Source: Hymenobacter fodinae (lineage in GTDB: Bacteria > Bacteroidota > Bacteroidia > Cytophagales > Hymenobacteraceae). Taken from it: DNA of 64,000 nt. The DNA lies in contig NZ_SRLA01000001.1 of assembly GCF_004745825.1 (NCBI RefSeq), forward strand, positions 1,426,001 to 1,490,000, given 5' to 3'. Below are positions 42,083 through 50,573 of this stretch, in pieces. The notes beneath the pieces are model-generated. The model made no database searches and had not been told where the DNA came from. It was given only the letters and a program-made list of their open reading frames with translations. A program made the translations under genes and the position numbers. How positions within the stretch are numbered: position 1 is the first letter of the stretch; each line of letters starts with the position of its first letter.

Positions 42083-45000
42083 TTGAAGTTTATTCGTCTC
42101 TCGCCCGTACTGTTACTCTTACTGGCGGCCCTATGCTTTGTTGGAGCTTACGTGAGCAACCGGTACAGCCGTACGCCGGAGGTTGTATTGCGTTTGGCTG
42201 CTTCTCGCTTACAACAGCAAGTGGTAGGGGCAGAAGAGACGGCCCGACAGGAAGCAGCTGAATTAGCGCAGGATGTAGCTGCCAACACCATCAGCTTTCA
42301 GTCGCTGGTAGGCCACACCACGTATCCGACCTTTATTTTTCGAGGGGAAAAGCTGCTGTACTGGTCTGACCACATTGTTAAGCCAGAGCCGGAGCACGCC
42401 GTTCAGGTATACGACGAGAAGCTGGTTGAAACTAGATTTGGGCAATTCCTGACCATGCGCCACGTGGCAGGGCCGTACGTAATTCTGACATATGTGCCCT
42501 TGGAAATAGGCTACGGCATTAGTAACCGTTACCTGCGCGAAGGCTCAGAACGGGCCCTTTTCCGTGACTTGACGGTACAAATTGTTAGGGAAACGACCCC
42601 GAGTAAGCGGCCCCGCATCTACTCTGAAAAGGGCAAGTACCTTTTCTCCATCGAAAGTCTGCAGGCCGACCCTATTACCGGACGCTACTTACCCCTAGGC
42701 CTATTGCTGATAGGATTTGCGCTGTATTTGGCTGCCTGTGTGCGGCTGGCACGTGGGTTTTTCAAGAAGGGAAGGGTAGTAGAAGGAGCCGCTACGGTAG
42801 TATTGTCACTGGCTTTGTTCAGGGCCGTGATGCTGTATCTAGGCCTACCGTTTTCATTCATTGAGCTACGGCTCTTTGACCCACGGGTGTACGCCGCTTC
42901 ACTATTATCGCCCTCACTCGGAGACCTTCTGCTTAATGCCATGCTGTTCGTAGTAGCCGCGTACTATGCGTTGCTGCTGTTTCGGCGTTACGGGGTACTA
43001 CGCTGGACCCAGCATACGACCGGTGTTCAGCGCTGGGTGGTCGGGAGCGTAGCGGTGCTTCTCTTCTTTGGACTGCTAGAACTCCTATTTGACTTCTACA
43101 CCAGCAGTTTCAACAATTCTCTGTTGGTACTAGACATCACGCAGAGCATTCAGTTTAGCTCAATTAAAGCTTTGCTCTGCCTAGCCATTGTGCTCCATAC
43201 CATCGGATACTTGGTTGGTTTCTACCTGCTATCGTTGGTGTTTGTGAGTATAGTACGGCCCGCCACACGCCGGTTGGGCATCACGCTGCTGCTGTTTGCT
43301 ACGGTCTTTATCCTGCCGCTGGGGTTAGCTTTTGAGCAGATTGATTTGATTCTGCTGGGCCTGACGCTGCTCTTCTTCCTAGTACTGCGCATCACTGGGC
43401 TCAAAACTCGGGGAGCGGTGCTGCCTTATCAGGTATACCTGTTCATTTTCTTGATGTTGGGGGTAAGCTCCGCGGTAGGTGCCTTGGCCCTCTACGAGCA
43501 CTTCGACCAGCAATTGCTTCTTAACAAGCAAACTATTGCGGGAAACCTGTTGGTAGACAACGACCTTCAAGGGGAATATCTGCTGGCAGAGCGCGCCGTG
43601 GATATGGCCGAGGACCCCGGCCTGCGGTCTATGCTGGCTAGTCCCTTTATTAATCTAGACCTGATCAGGCAAAAGATAGCCAAGTACTACCTGCGCGGCT
43701 ACTTCGATAAGTACGAGGTAAACATCACCGTATTCGGGCCGAATGATTTGGCTGTGGGGATGCCGGGCAGCCTGAAGCAAATGCAGGATTATCTGCTGCC
43801 GCAGGCCGTGCCCACTGACCACCCCAATATTTACTTGCTGCGCGGAACTACGTCGTTTGTGAGCCGCCGGTACGCGGCCTTTCTGCCCATACCCATGGCC
43901 GAGGGCGATACTAGTCACGTGGTGCTGGAGCTGTCGCTGAAAAAGCTTACTGCCAACAGCGTAGTACCGGAGCTGCTGATGGACCAGAAGTACTTTCAGC
44001 CTGGCCTAGGAACCGAGCTAAGCTACGCTGGCTACGAAAACAATCGGCTGGTATATAATGAAGGTAACTTTGATTACGTAAATCAGTTTCCCAGCGCTCT
44101 GCTGCAAGACCCCCGGCTGTACAGCACCGGCCTGTCAATGGATGGGTTCCAGCACTTAGGAGTACGCGGACCAAAGGGGCAGAATCGGGTGGTTGTGGTT
44201 ACGACCGCCACGTATTCCTTCACCGATTGGCTAGCGAACTTCTCCTTCCTGTTTTTGCTGTTTACCTTTTTCTGGGTGGTAGGTCTAGGCCTGTATCTGC
44301 TGGTTCGGGGGCAGTACGTGGAGCTGTTGCGTACCAACTTCAGCACCAAGATTCAGCTTTTCTTAAACCTAGGTATTCTGGTGCCGCTGCTGGTAGTGAG
44401 TATTGCTACGGCCAGTCAGGTAACCAACTCGTACAAGCGCGACTTGCGGCGGCTGTACCAACGCCGGGCCCAGGCTGTGCAAGACAATCTGCTCAAGAAC
44501 CGCGACCTACTAGCTGATTCTGCCAGTCGGGTAGATCTGGTGGAGCTGGCCGAGAACGTATCTGGCCTGACGGAAACAGACCTGAACCTGTATAACTCCC
44601 GGGGCGAACTGCTGGTGAGCAGCCAGCCGCTCATCTTGGAATCGGGGCTGCTGAGTACGTTAATAAATCCGCAGGCTGTAGCTGAGCTGCGGGAGGGGGG
44701 CAAGCCTCGGGTGTTGCTTACGGAGCGGGCCGGCACGCTTTCCTTCAACGCGCTGTACTTGCCGCTGCGGGCAACTGCTACCTCGCCGGGCCGGCCGGGT
44801 GCGGTACTGGGCTACGTAGGTATTCCCTTCTTCGACTCGGAAAAAGACCTGGATAATAAGCTTACTGAGTTGATTTCCACCATCCTGAACATCTTCACGG
44901 TGATGTTCATCTTGTTCCTGGTGCTGGCGTTTGTGGCCTCTCGCATTCTGACCGAGCCGCTGAAGCTGATTACGGAAAAGCTGAAACAGACGACTCTGAC

Positions 45001-45802
45001 TGGCCAGAACGAGCGACTGGCCTACGAGTCGGAGGATGAGATTGGGCTGCTGGTGCGCGAATACAACCAGATGCTGCTCAAGCTAGAGGACAGCAAGAAA
45101 GAGCTGGCCACCCAGGAGAAGGAAGCTGCTTGGCGCGAAATGGCCCGGCAGGTGGCGCACGAAATCAAGAACCCACTTACGCCCATGAAGCTGAGCCTGC
45201 AGTTTTTGCAAAAAGCCATTCAGGAGCAGCGCCCCAATACCGAAGAGCTGATCAGCAAGATTTCTCAGACCCTGATTACTCAGATTGATGTGCTATCGGA
45301 CATTGCCACGTCGTTCAGCACCTTCACCAATCTGCCGGCCATGAAGCCCGAGCGCCTAGATGTGGCTGCCGTACTGCGCCGGTGCGTAGCATTGCACCAA
45401 GGCGTGGGCAACCGAGAAATTGAGGTGAAGCTGCCTCACGATGCGGAAGACGGACGCTACATAGTGTATGCCGACGAAAACCTGCTGGTTCGCACCTTCA
45501 ATAACTTGTTGATTAATGCAGTGCAAGCCGTGCCCGCCGACCGGACTCCGCACATTGTGGCCAGTATGGAGCTGTTGGAGGGAGGCCGGGTGCAGATTTG
45601 CATTCAAGACAATGGAAGCGGCATCCCTGACGAGGTAAAGGAAAAGATCTTTGTACCCAACTTCACTACCAAGGAAAAGGGCTCGGGGATAGGCCTAGCA
45701 GTGGCGCGGCGCGGTATTGAGAGTGCCGGTGGCGCTATCTGGTTTGAGACCAAGGAAGGCGAAGGCACCACCTTCTGCATTGAGCTTCCTCTGGCTGGAT
45801 AA
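42083..45802 (+). CDS. Very large NtrY-like sensor histidine kinase with polytopic sensor part
   Basis: 1239 residues from a TTG at 42083; no ATG gives a plausible N-terminus. Helix 1 (VLLLLLAALCFVGAYV) leads to a periplasmic domain (about 25-205), then about eight helices (210-470), a second large extracytoplasmic domain (about 480-710), two helices (FLFLLFTFFWVVGLGLYLL, LFLNLGILVPLLVVSIA), a third extracytoplasmic part (about 785-930) and a last helix (ILNIFTVMFILFLVLAFVAS). HAMP, DHp with VAHEIKNPLTPMKLSLQFLQ (phosphoacceptor His1026) and an HATPase domain (NNLLINAVQAV, DNGSGIPDEVKEKIFVPNFT, GSGIGLAVARR) follow. The NtrY-like H-box is clear. No response regulator gene is adjacent, so its partner is unknown. 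Confidence 0.9.
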   Translation: MKFIRLSPVLLLLLAALCFVGAYVSNRYSRTPEVVLRLAASRLQQQVVGAEETARQEAAELAQDVAANTISFQSLVGHTTYPTFIFRGEKLLYWSDHIVKPEPEHAVQVYDEKLVETRFGQFLTMRHVAGPYVILTYVPLEIGYGISNRYLREGSERALFRDLTVQIVRETTPSKRPRIYSEKGKYLFSIESLQADPITGRYLPLGLLLIGFALYLAACVRLARGFFKKGRVVEGAATVVLSLALFRAVMLYLGLPFSFIELRLFDPRVYAASLLSPSLGDLLLNAMLFVVAAYYALLLFRRYGVLRWTQHTTGVQRWVVGSVAVLLFFGLLELLFDFYTSSFNNSLLVLDITQSIQFSSIKALLCLAIVLHTIGYLVGFYLLSLVFVSIVRPATRRLGITLLLFATVFILPLGLAFEQIDLILLGLTLLFFLVLRITGLKTRGAVLPYQVYLFIFLMLGVSSAVGALALYEHFDQQLLLNKQTIAGNLLVDNDLQGEYLLAERAVDMAEDPGLRSMLASPFINLDLIRQKIAKYYLRGYFDKYEVNITVFGPNDLAVGMPGSLKQMQDYLLPQAVPTDHPNIYLLRGTTSFVSRRYAAFLPIPMAEGDTSHVVLELSLKKLTANSVVPELLMDQKYFQPGLGTELSYAGYENNRLVYNEGNFDYVNQFPSALLQDPRLYSTGLSMDGFQHLGVRGPKGQNRVVVVTTATYSFTDWLANFSFLFLLFTFFWVVGLGLYLLVRGQYVELLRTNFSTKIQLFLNLGILVPLLVVSIATASQVTNSYKRDLRRLYQRRAQAVQDNLLKNRDLLADSASRVDLVELAENVSGLTETDLNLYNSRGELLVSSQPLILESGLLSTLINPQAVAELREGGKPRVLLTERAGTLSFNALYLPLRATATSPGRPGAVLGYVGIPFFDSEKDLDNKLTELISTILNIFTVMFILFLVLAFVASRILTEPLKLITEKLKQTTLTGQNERLAYESEDEIGLLVREYNQMLLKLEDSKKELATQEKEAAWREMARQVAHEIKNPLTPMKLSLQFLQKAIQEQRPNTEELISKISQTLITQIDVLSDIATSFSTFTNLPAMKPERLDVAAVLRRCVALHQGVGNREIEVKLPHDAEDGRYIVYADENLLVRTFNNLLINAVQAVPADRTPHIVASMELLEGGRVQICIQDNGSGIPDEVKEKIFVPNFTTKEKGSGIGLAVARRGIESAGGAIWFETKEGEGTTFCIELPLAG

Positions 45803-45869
45803 GTGGCACGAATTCGGCGGCCAGTAACGTTGTGTTAGCTCTAAACTACAGGCCTCGTATTTTTACTGA

Positions 45870-48800
45870 ATGAGTAGCAGCTTTCCGCACCTTTTCCTGC
45901 GCTTCTGGCTGTTGCTCATTCTGTTGGCAGGGGTGGGCGCGGGAGCCAATGCTCAACAGTTAACGCCCGCTAACACGCGGCGCTGCACGTGGGTGCGCCT
46001 GCTGCCGAACCGCGACACTACCGAGTTCAGCTTGCAAGACACGCTGACCATTGTGCCCGCCTCAGTAGCCATTGAGGGGCGCTCAGTGGCCTACGACAAC
46101 CGGAGTGGGCGCTACCGCTACATCCGGCCCTCCATGCGGTTCCCGTCGCCGAAGCCCGGGCAGCCCGATTTGGTATTGCCCAGTGGCCTAGACTCCGTAT
46201 TGGTGTGCTACCGCGTACTGCCGGTGCAGCTGTCGGCCGCCCGGTACTTGCGGCCCCGCCGCATGATGGATAGCCTGGAGTTTATTCGGCGACCATTTGG
46301 GCTGGAAGACTTTACGGTGAAGGAGCAGATACTCAGTACGCCGGGCATCAATAAGACCGGCAACCTCTCCAGGGGCGTTTCTTTTGGCAACACCCAGAAC
46401 GTATTCGTCAACTCGTCTCTGAACCTGCAACTGGAAGGGCGCCTAACCGACCAGATTACGCTCACGGCGGCTATTTCGGACCAGAATGTGCCATTTCAAC
46501 CGGAGGGCAATACTCAGCAGCTGCAGGAGTTTGACCGCATTTTTATCACGCTCACGCACCCGCGCTGGAACCTGACGGCCGGCGATGTGGTGCTGCGCAA
46601 TAAGCCCGATTACTTCCTGCGGTTCTACAAAAACATTCAGGGTGCAGCCGTGGAAGCCAATTTCGGGCAACTACCCTTGGGCGGATTCGGGGGTGGTGCG
46701 GTAGGTCCTGCGGTTAGCAATACTCAACTCTTCCAGTACCCCAATGCTTCCGGAACGAGTACAGGTACCTTCGTGACGGCTCCGCCCACAGTGCCGGTTA
46801 ACCCACCTGCTGCCGGAGCAGTGCCCCCACGGCCGCTCGATAACACCCAAACGGTGACGACAGTTACGCCGGCCCGGAGTGGGGTAGGAGCTGATGGCGC
46901 GCCGCGTAGGCCAGTGTTTGCCACCACTACTGCCGCCGCCGGCGTGGCCAAGGGAAAATTTGCCAGCATTGATGTGGCACCGATAGAAAATGTGCAGGGC
47001 CCGTACCGCCTGCGCGGCCCCAACGGGGAGCAGTTTATCATTGTGCTGGCCAACTCAGAGCGGGTATACCTGGATGGGCGGCTGATGGTGCGCGGCTTCG
47101 ACTTCGATTATGTTATCGACTACAACCAGGCGGAGGTAACCTTCTCGCCCCGGCACCTGATAACTCGCAACTCGCGCATCAAGATTGATTTCGAGTACTC
47201 CGACTTCAACTACGCCCGCTCGCTCCTGCACGTGAGTCATTACCAGCAGCTGGGCCGGCTGCAGGTGCACGCCAACTTCTACCGCGAATCAGACAACCCC
47301 GACAACTCTCCCAACCTAGTATTATCGGACACGGATAGGGACCTGTTGCGGAACATCGGCGACAACGTGAGCCGGGCCGTGACGCCGGGCGCGGAGCTAC
47401 AGGCCTACGACCGGCGGCAGGTGCAGTACAACCTCAATGAGGTGAACGGCGTGCCCGTGTATGCGTACTCTGACCCGCCGGACTCTACGCGCAACGTGTA
47501 CAACGTGCGCTTTACCAACGTGGGCACTGGGCAAGGCAGCTACAACCTCAGCACCAAATTCCCGAATGCCAACGGCCGGGTATATGAGTACGTGGGGGAG
47601 GGCAAGGGCAACTACTCGCCGGTGCGGGTGCTGCCCACACCTATTCAGAAGCAACTTGCTACAGTAGGAGCCAGTTACCGCCTCGATTCTACGAGCACCG
47701 TGTTCGTGGATCTGGCGTCCTCAGACTTGGACTTAAACCGTTTCTCGCCGGAGTCGGCGAAGGGACGGGCCATGCGCGTGGGCTACACCATTCAGGATCG
47801 GCCCGTGCGGCTCCCTGGCCTAGAAGGGTACAAGCTGCGTAGCTCCCTGGATTACGAGTACACCAGCCACCGGTTTTCGCCTATTGACCGGTACCGGGAT
47901 ATTGAGTTTGACCGCAACTGGAGCGCTTCTACCTCCACTACTACCACCATCAACGGCACGGCCCCAACACCCAAGGAAGAGAACATTCTGAACTTTGCCC
48001 TGGGCGTAGTCAAAAATGCCGACAACGCCATTGGCTACCGCCTGAGTCGGCGCTACCGGGCCGGCGAGGTGAGTGGCCTACAGCACTGGCTCGATGTGGC
48101 CCACCAAACTGGAAACGTGCAGTTACGCGGCAGCTTGTTTGTGCTCAACTCGGAGGCAGGCCGGCGGCACTCTAGTTGGGCGCGCGGTGAGGCTACGGCC
48201 CGCTACGTGGGTGGCCCCGTAGTGCCCGGCTATGCGTACCGCTTCGATAAAAACCGCGTGGCTCTGCCCAATGGCGACTCCCTGACTTCGGCCAACTACT
48301 TTGATGAGCACGCGCTGTTTGTGCAAAGTCGAGACTCCGCCCGCACTCGTTTCCGCCTCGATTACAGCTACCGCCGCGACCAAACTCCTACCACCGACCA
48401 AAGAGCCCTGCGCGGGCGGGGCCGGGCCCAAACCTGGCAGGGCACCATGGCCACACGCTTAGGCAGCACCCAAGAGCTCTCCCTGCTGGCTACCTACCGC
48501 GACCTGGCTGCTCTGGATAGTGCCCGCCAGCGCACGGTGCTCAGCAAGCTCGATTGGAACGCCAGCTTCTTCGATAACATGCTGCGCTCTGAGCTGAGCT
48601 ATGCCGTGGCTACGGGCCGCGAACTAAAGCGCGACTACGCCTTCATTGCCGTGCCTAATGGGCAAGGGACGCACTACTACGCCGGTGACACCAACCCTAA
48701 AAACGGACAGCAGGACAAGGCCGAATTCTTCGAAGCTCAAACGCTGGATGCCCAATACCGCACCCACATAAAGGTGTACCTGCCTACCGATGAGTACATT

Positions 48801-49652
48801 CTGGCCTTTACCAACCGCTTCAGCTACCGCCTTACTACCAATGCCCCGCGCGGCTGGCGGGAGCAACCTGGCCTACGCAGCTTCATCGGGCGGTTCTCGG
48901 CCATTACTACCGTCACACTCGACCGCAAAACCACTGAGAATAGCCTCAGCTCCCGGCTCAACCCCTTTGCCTTCCAGACCGAGGACAGCTTGCTGCTAAG
49001 CCTGAACAAGCTGTTGCGCAACACCCTATACTTCAACCGCTCAAACCCCATTTTCGGGGCGGAGTTTACGGTGCAGCAAGCCCAGCAGAAGGTGCTCCTG
49101 ACGCAAGGCTCCGATATACGCAACTTGGCCAGCCAGAGCCTACTGCTGCGGCGTACCCTTGCTCAGTCGCTCACTGGGCGGCTTACTACCAGCCGCACTA
49201 TTCGGCAGAATGCTTCTAACTACCTCACAAACCGAAATTTTCGGCTGCTGCAGTACGAAATTGCGCCTGAGCTGAGCTATCAACCCTCACAGTCGCTTCG
49301 CTTTACGGGCACGTACCTGCGTACCACCAAGCAAAATACCGCGGGCCCCGAGCTAGACACGCGCGGCACCTTTGATGAGATGGGGATAGAAACCCGCGTT
49401 AGTCAGGTTGGCAAGCGCACCCTGTCGGCTACCACGCGCTATGTGCGGGTAGGGTTTGAGGGAGAGCAAGCCTCACTGGTAGGGCTGGAAATCCTGAATG
49501 CCCTGCGCCCTGGCAGCAATTTCACCTGGAACCTGAACCTGGAACAACGCCTCAGCAACGGCCTCAACATTACGGTGGCCTACGACGGCCGCAAGGCCAA
49601 CGGCCTAAACGCCGTGCATACCGGGCGCATGCAGGTGGCAGTTCTGTTCTAA
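45870..49652 (+). CDS. Large predicted outer-membrane beta-barrel protein, function unknown
   Basis: 1260 residues with a signal peptide (FLRFWLLLILLAGVGAGANAQ). After an N-terminal beta-rich domain, KTGNLSRGVSFGNTQNVFVNSSLNLQLEGRL (about residues 160-190) begins a series of amphipathic strands rich in Arg, Tyr and Asp with many turns, continuing to a C-terminal aromatic residue (MQVAVLF). A Pro/Thr/Val-rich insert of about 80 residues (46740-46930) interrupts the strands. The pattern fits a large outer-membrane barrel of a type I know only as uncharacterised in Bacteroidota; some phrases (GDVVLRNKPDYFLRFYKNIQG) recall SprA-like proteins without proving relationship. It follows the kinase by 67 bp in the same direction and may be cotranscribed. 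Confidence 0.75.
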   Translation: MSSSFPHLFLRFWLLLILLAGVGAGANAQQLTPANTRRCTWVRLLPNRDTTEFSLQDTLTIVPASVAIEGRSVAYDNRSGRYRYIRPSMRFPSPKPGQPDLVLPSGLDSVLVCYRVLPVQLSAARYLRPRRMMDSLEFIRRPFGLEDFTVKEQILSTPGINKTGNLSRGVSFGNTQNVFVNSSLNLQLEGRLTDQITLTAAISDQNVPFQPEGNTQQLQEFDRIFITLTHPRWNLTAGDVVLRNKPDYFLRFYKNIQGAAVEANFGQLPLGGFGGGAVGPAVSNTQLFQYPNASGTSTGTFVTAPPTVPVNPPAAGAVPPRPLDNTQTVTTVTPARSGVGADGAPRRPVFATTTAAAGVAKGKFASIDVAPIENVQGPYRLRGPNGEQFIIVLANSERVYLDGRLMVRGFDFDYVIDYNQAEVTFSPRHLITRNSRIKIDFEYSDFNYARSLLHVSHYQQLGRLQVHANFYRESDNPDNSPNLVLSDTDRDLLRNIGDNVSRAVTPGAELQAYDRRQVQYNLNEVNGVPVYAYSDPPDSTRNVYNVRFTNVGTGQGSYNLSTKFPNANGRVYEYVGEGKGNYSPVRVLPTPIQKQLATVGASYRLDSTSTVFVDLASSDLDLNRFSPESAKGRAMRVGYTIQDRPVRLPGLEGYKLRSSLDYEYTSHRFSPIDRYRDIEFDRNWSASTSTTTTINGTAPTPKEENILNFALGVVKNADNAIGYRLSRRYRAGEVSGLQHWLDVAHQTGNVQLRGSLFVLNSEAGRRHSSWARGEATARYVGGPVVPGYAYRFDKNRVALPNGDSLTSANYFDEHALFVQSRDSARTRFRLDYSYRRDQTPTTDQRALRGRGRAQTWQGTMATRLGSTQELSLLATYRDLAALDSARQRTVLSKLDWNASFFDNMLRSELSYAVATGRELKRDYAFIAVPNGQGTHYYAGDTNPKNGQQDKAEFFEAQTLDAQYRTHIKVYLPTDEYILAFTNRFSYRLTTNAPRGWREQPGLRSFIGRFSAITTVTLDRKTTENSLSSRLNPFAFQTEDSLLLSLNKLLRNTLYFNRSNPIFGAEFTVQQAQQKVLLTQGSDIRNLASQSLLLRRTLAQSLTGRLTTSRTIRQNASNYLTNRNFRLLQYEIAPELSYQPSQSLRFTGTYLRTTKQNTAGPELDTRGTFDEMGIETRVSQVGKRTLSATTRYVRVGFEGEQASLVGLEILNALRPGSNFTWNLNLEQRLSNGLNITVAYDGRKANGLNAVHTGRMQVAVLF

Positions 49653-49683
49653 CTACTCCAGGCGTTGCGCTGCCGCAGGTGGC

Positions 49684-50553
49684 CTAGCGCACCCGAACCA
49701 GCGTGTATTGCAATGGGCCGCGTAGTAAGTCGGGCTCGGCTACGCGGGCATTATAGAGGCGCACAGTGTCGTGGCTGATGGTGTACACGTAGTCCTGCTG
49801 GCGCTTGGTGCCGATGTCGAAAATAAGGTTGTCGAGGTTGTTTTCGACGGTCACGACAAAGTCGGTGGCCACGTAGTACTGGCGGAAATTGTCGAGACCT
49901 TCAACCTGACCGGTGGGCGTAAACCGAACCTCCTTCTTGTTGCCTTTCGCATCGAGGGCGGTGTAGGTGCCAGCCAACAGCTGCCGGTTAACGAAGTATT
50001 GCAAGCCATCAGAAGGCGCCGAATTTGACGGCGGTACGCCCGGAATGCGCGAGTAGGACACCGATTGCAACAGGCGTTTTTGCTGGTTGTACTTATTAAG
50101 CACCAGTACCGTATCGGTCGGGCTCAGGCGGTAGGCCAGTTCGTAAAAATTGGTAAGCTGGGCGTAATCAGACCAGGTAGTGGGCAGGGAGGTTGGCTGC
50201 AGGCCCGGGCGCAGCACAACTTGGAAAGTAGCAGCTTCATGGTTGTTGTAGTTGGCATCCACCAGCAGACTGTCGCCATTGGCCCGGCCGGGCTCCACCG
50301 AAAAGGCCACAAGGTCGGTTAGCTTGCGGGCCGACTTCAAGGGGGATTTTGTGCGTGCTACGTCAGCCAGGTAATCAGCTTTCACCCAGACGCCGCGTAA
50401 AATGGGGGCTACTCGCGCCAGCGTAGGAGCGGCCGCCGCACTAACGGAGGTCGGCTCCGTGGCTTCTCCGGAGCGGGTGGGGTCGGCGGCTTCGGGCTGG
50501 GGGCGTTGGCAAGCAGCAAGCAATAAGATGGCAGCCAGGTACGAGCGTTTCAT
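49684..50553 (-). CDS. Lipoprotein of unknown function
   Basis: 289 residues from the ATG at 50553; the frame is open further upstream into the GH20 gene, but the lipoprotein signal (KRSYLAAILLLAAC, Cys at residue 15) fixes the start. The mature part has a Thr/Ala/Glu-rich spacer and a beta-rich domain with WVKADYLADVARTKSPLKSARKLTDLVAFSVE and TLVRVR at the end. It may be a calycin-like beta-barrel, though I recognise no family. It lies 20 bp downstream of the hexosaminidase gene and is probably in its operon, which hints at an envelope role. The TAG stop is part of a GTGGCCTAG repeat copy. Confidence 0.75.
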   Translation of the reverse strand: MKRSYLAAILLLAACQRPQPEAADPTRSGEATEPTSVSAAAAPTLARVAPILRGVWVKADYLADVARTKSPLKSARKLTDLVAFSVEPGRANGDSLLVDANYNNHEAATFQVVLRPGLQPTSLPTTWSDYAQLTNFYELAYRLSPTDTVLVLNKYNQQKRLLQSVSYSRIPGVPPSNSAPSDGLQYFVNRQLLAGTYTALDAKGNKKEVRFTPTGQVEGLDNFRQYYVATDFVVTVENNLDNLIFDIGTKRQQDYVYTISHDTVRLYNARVAEPDLLRGPLQYTLVRVR

Positions 50554-50573
50554 AAGTGGAGAGCGTAGGTCTG

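Noticed and set aside
42083-49652. Kinase plus outer-membrane gene considered as a classical two-component operon
   Set aside because: No receiver-domain gene is present in the neighbourhood.
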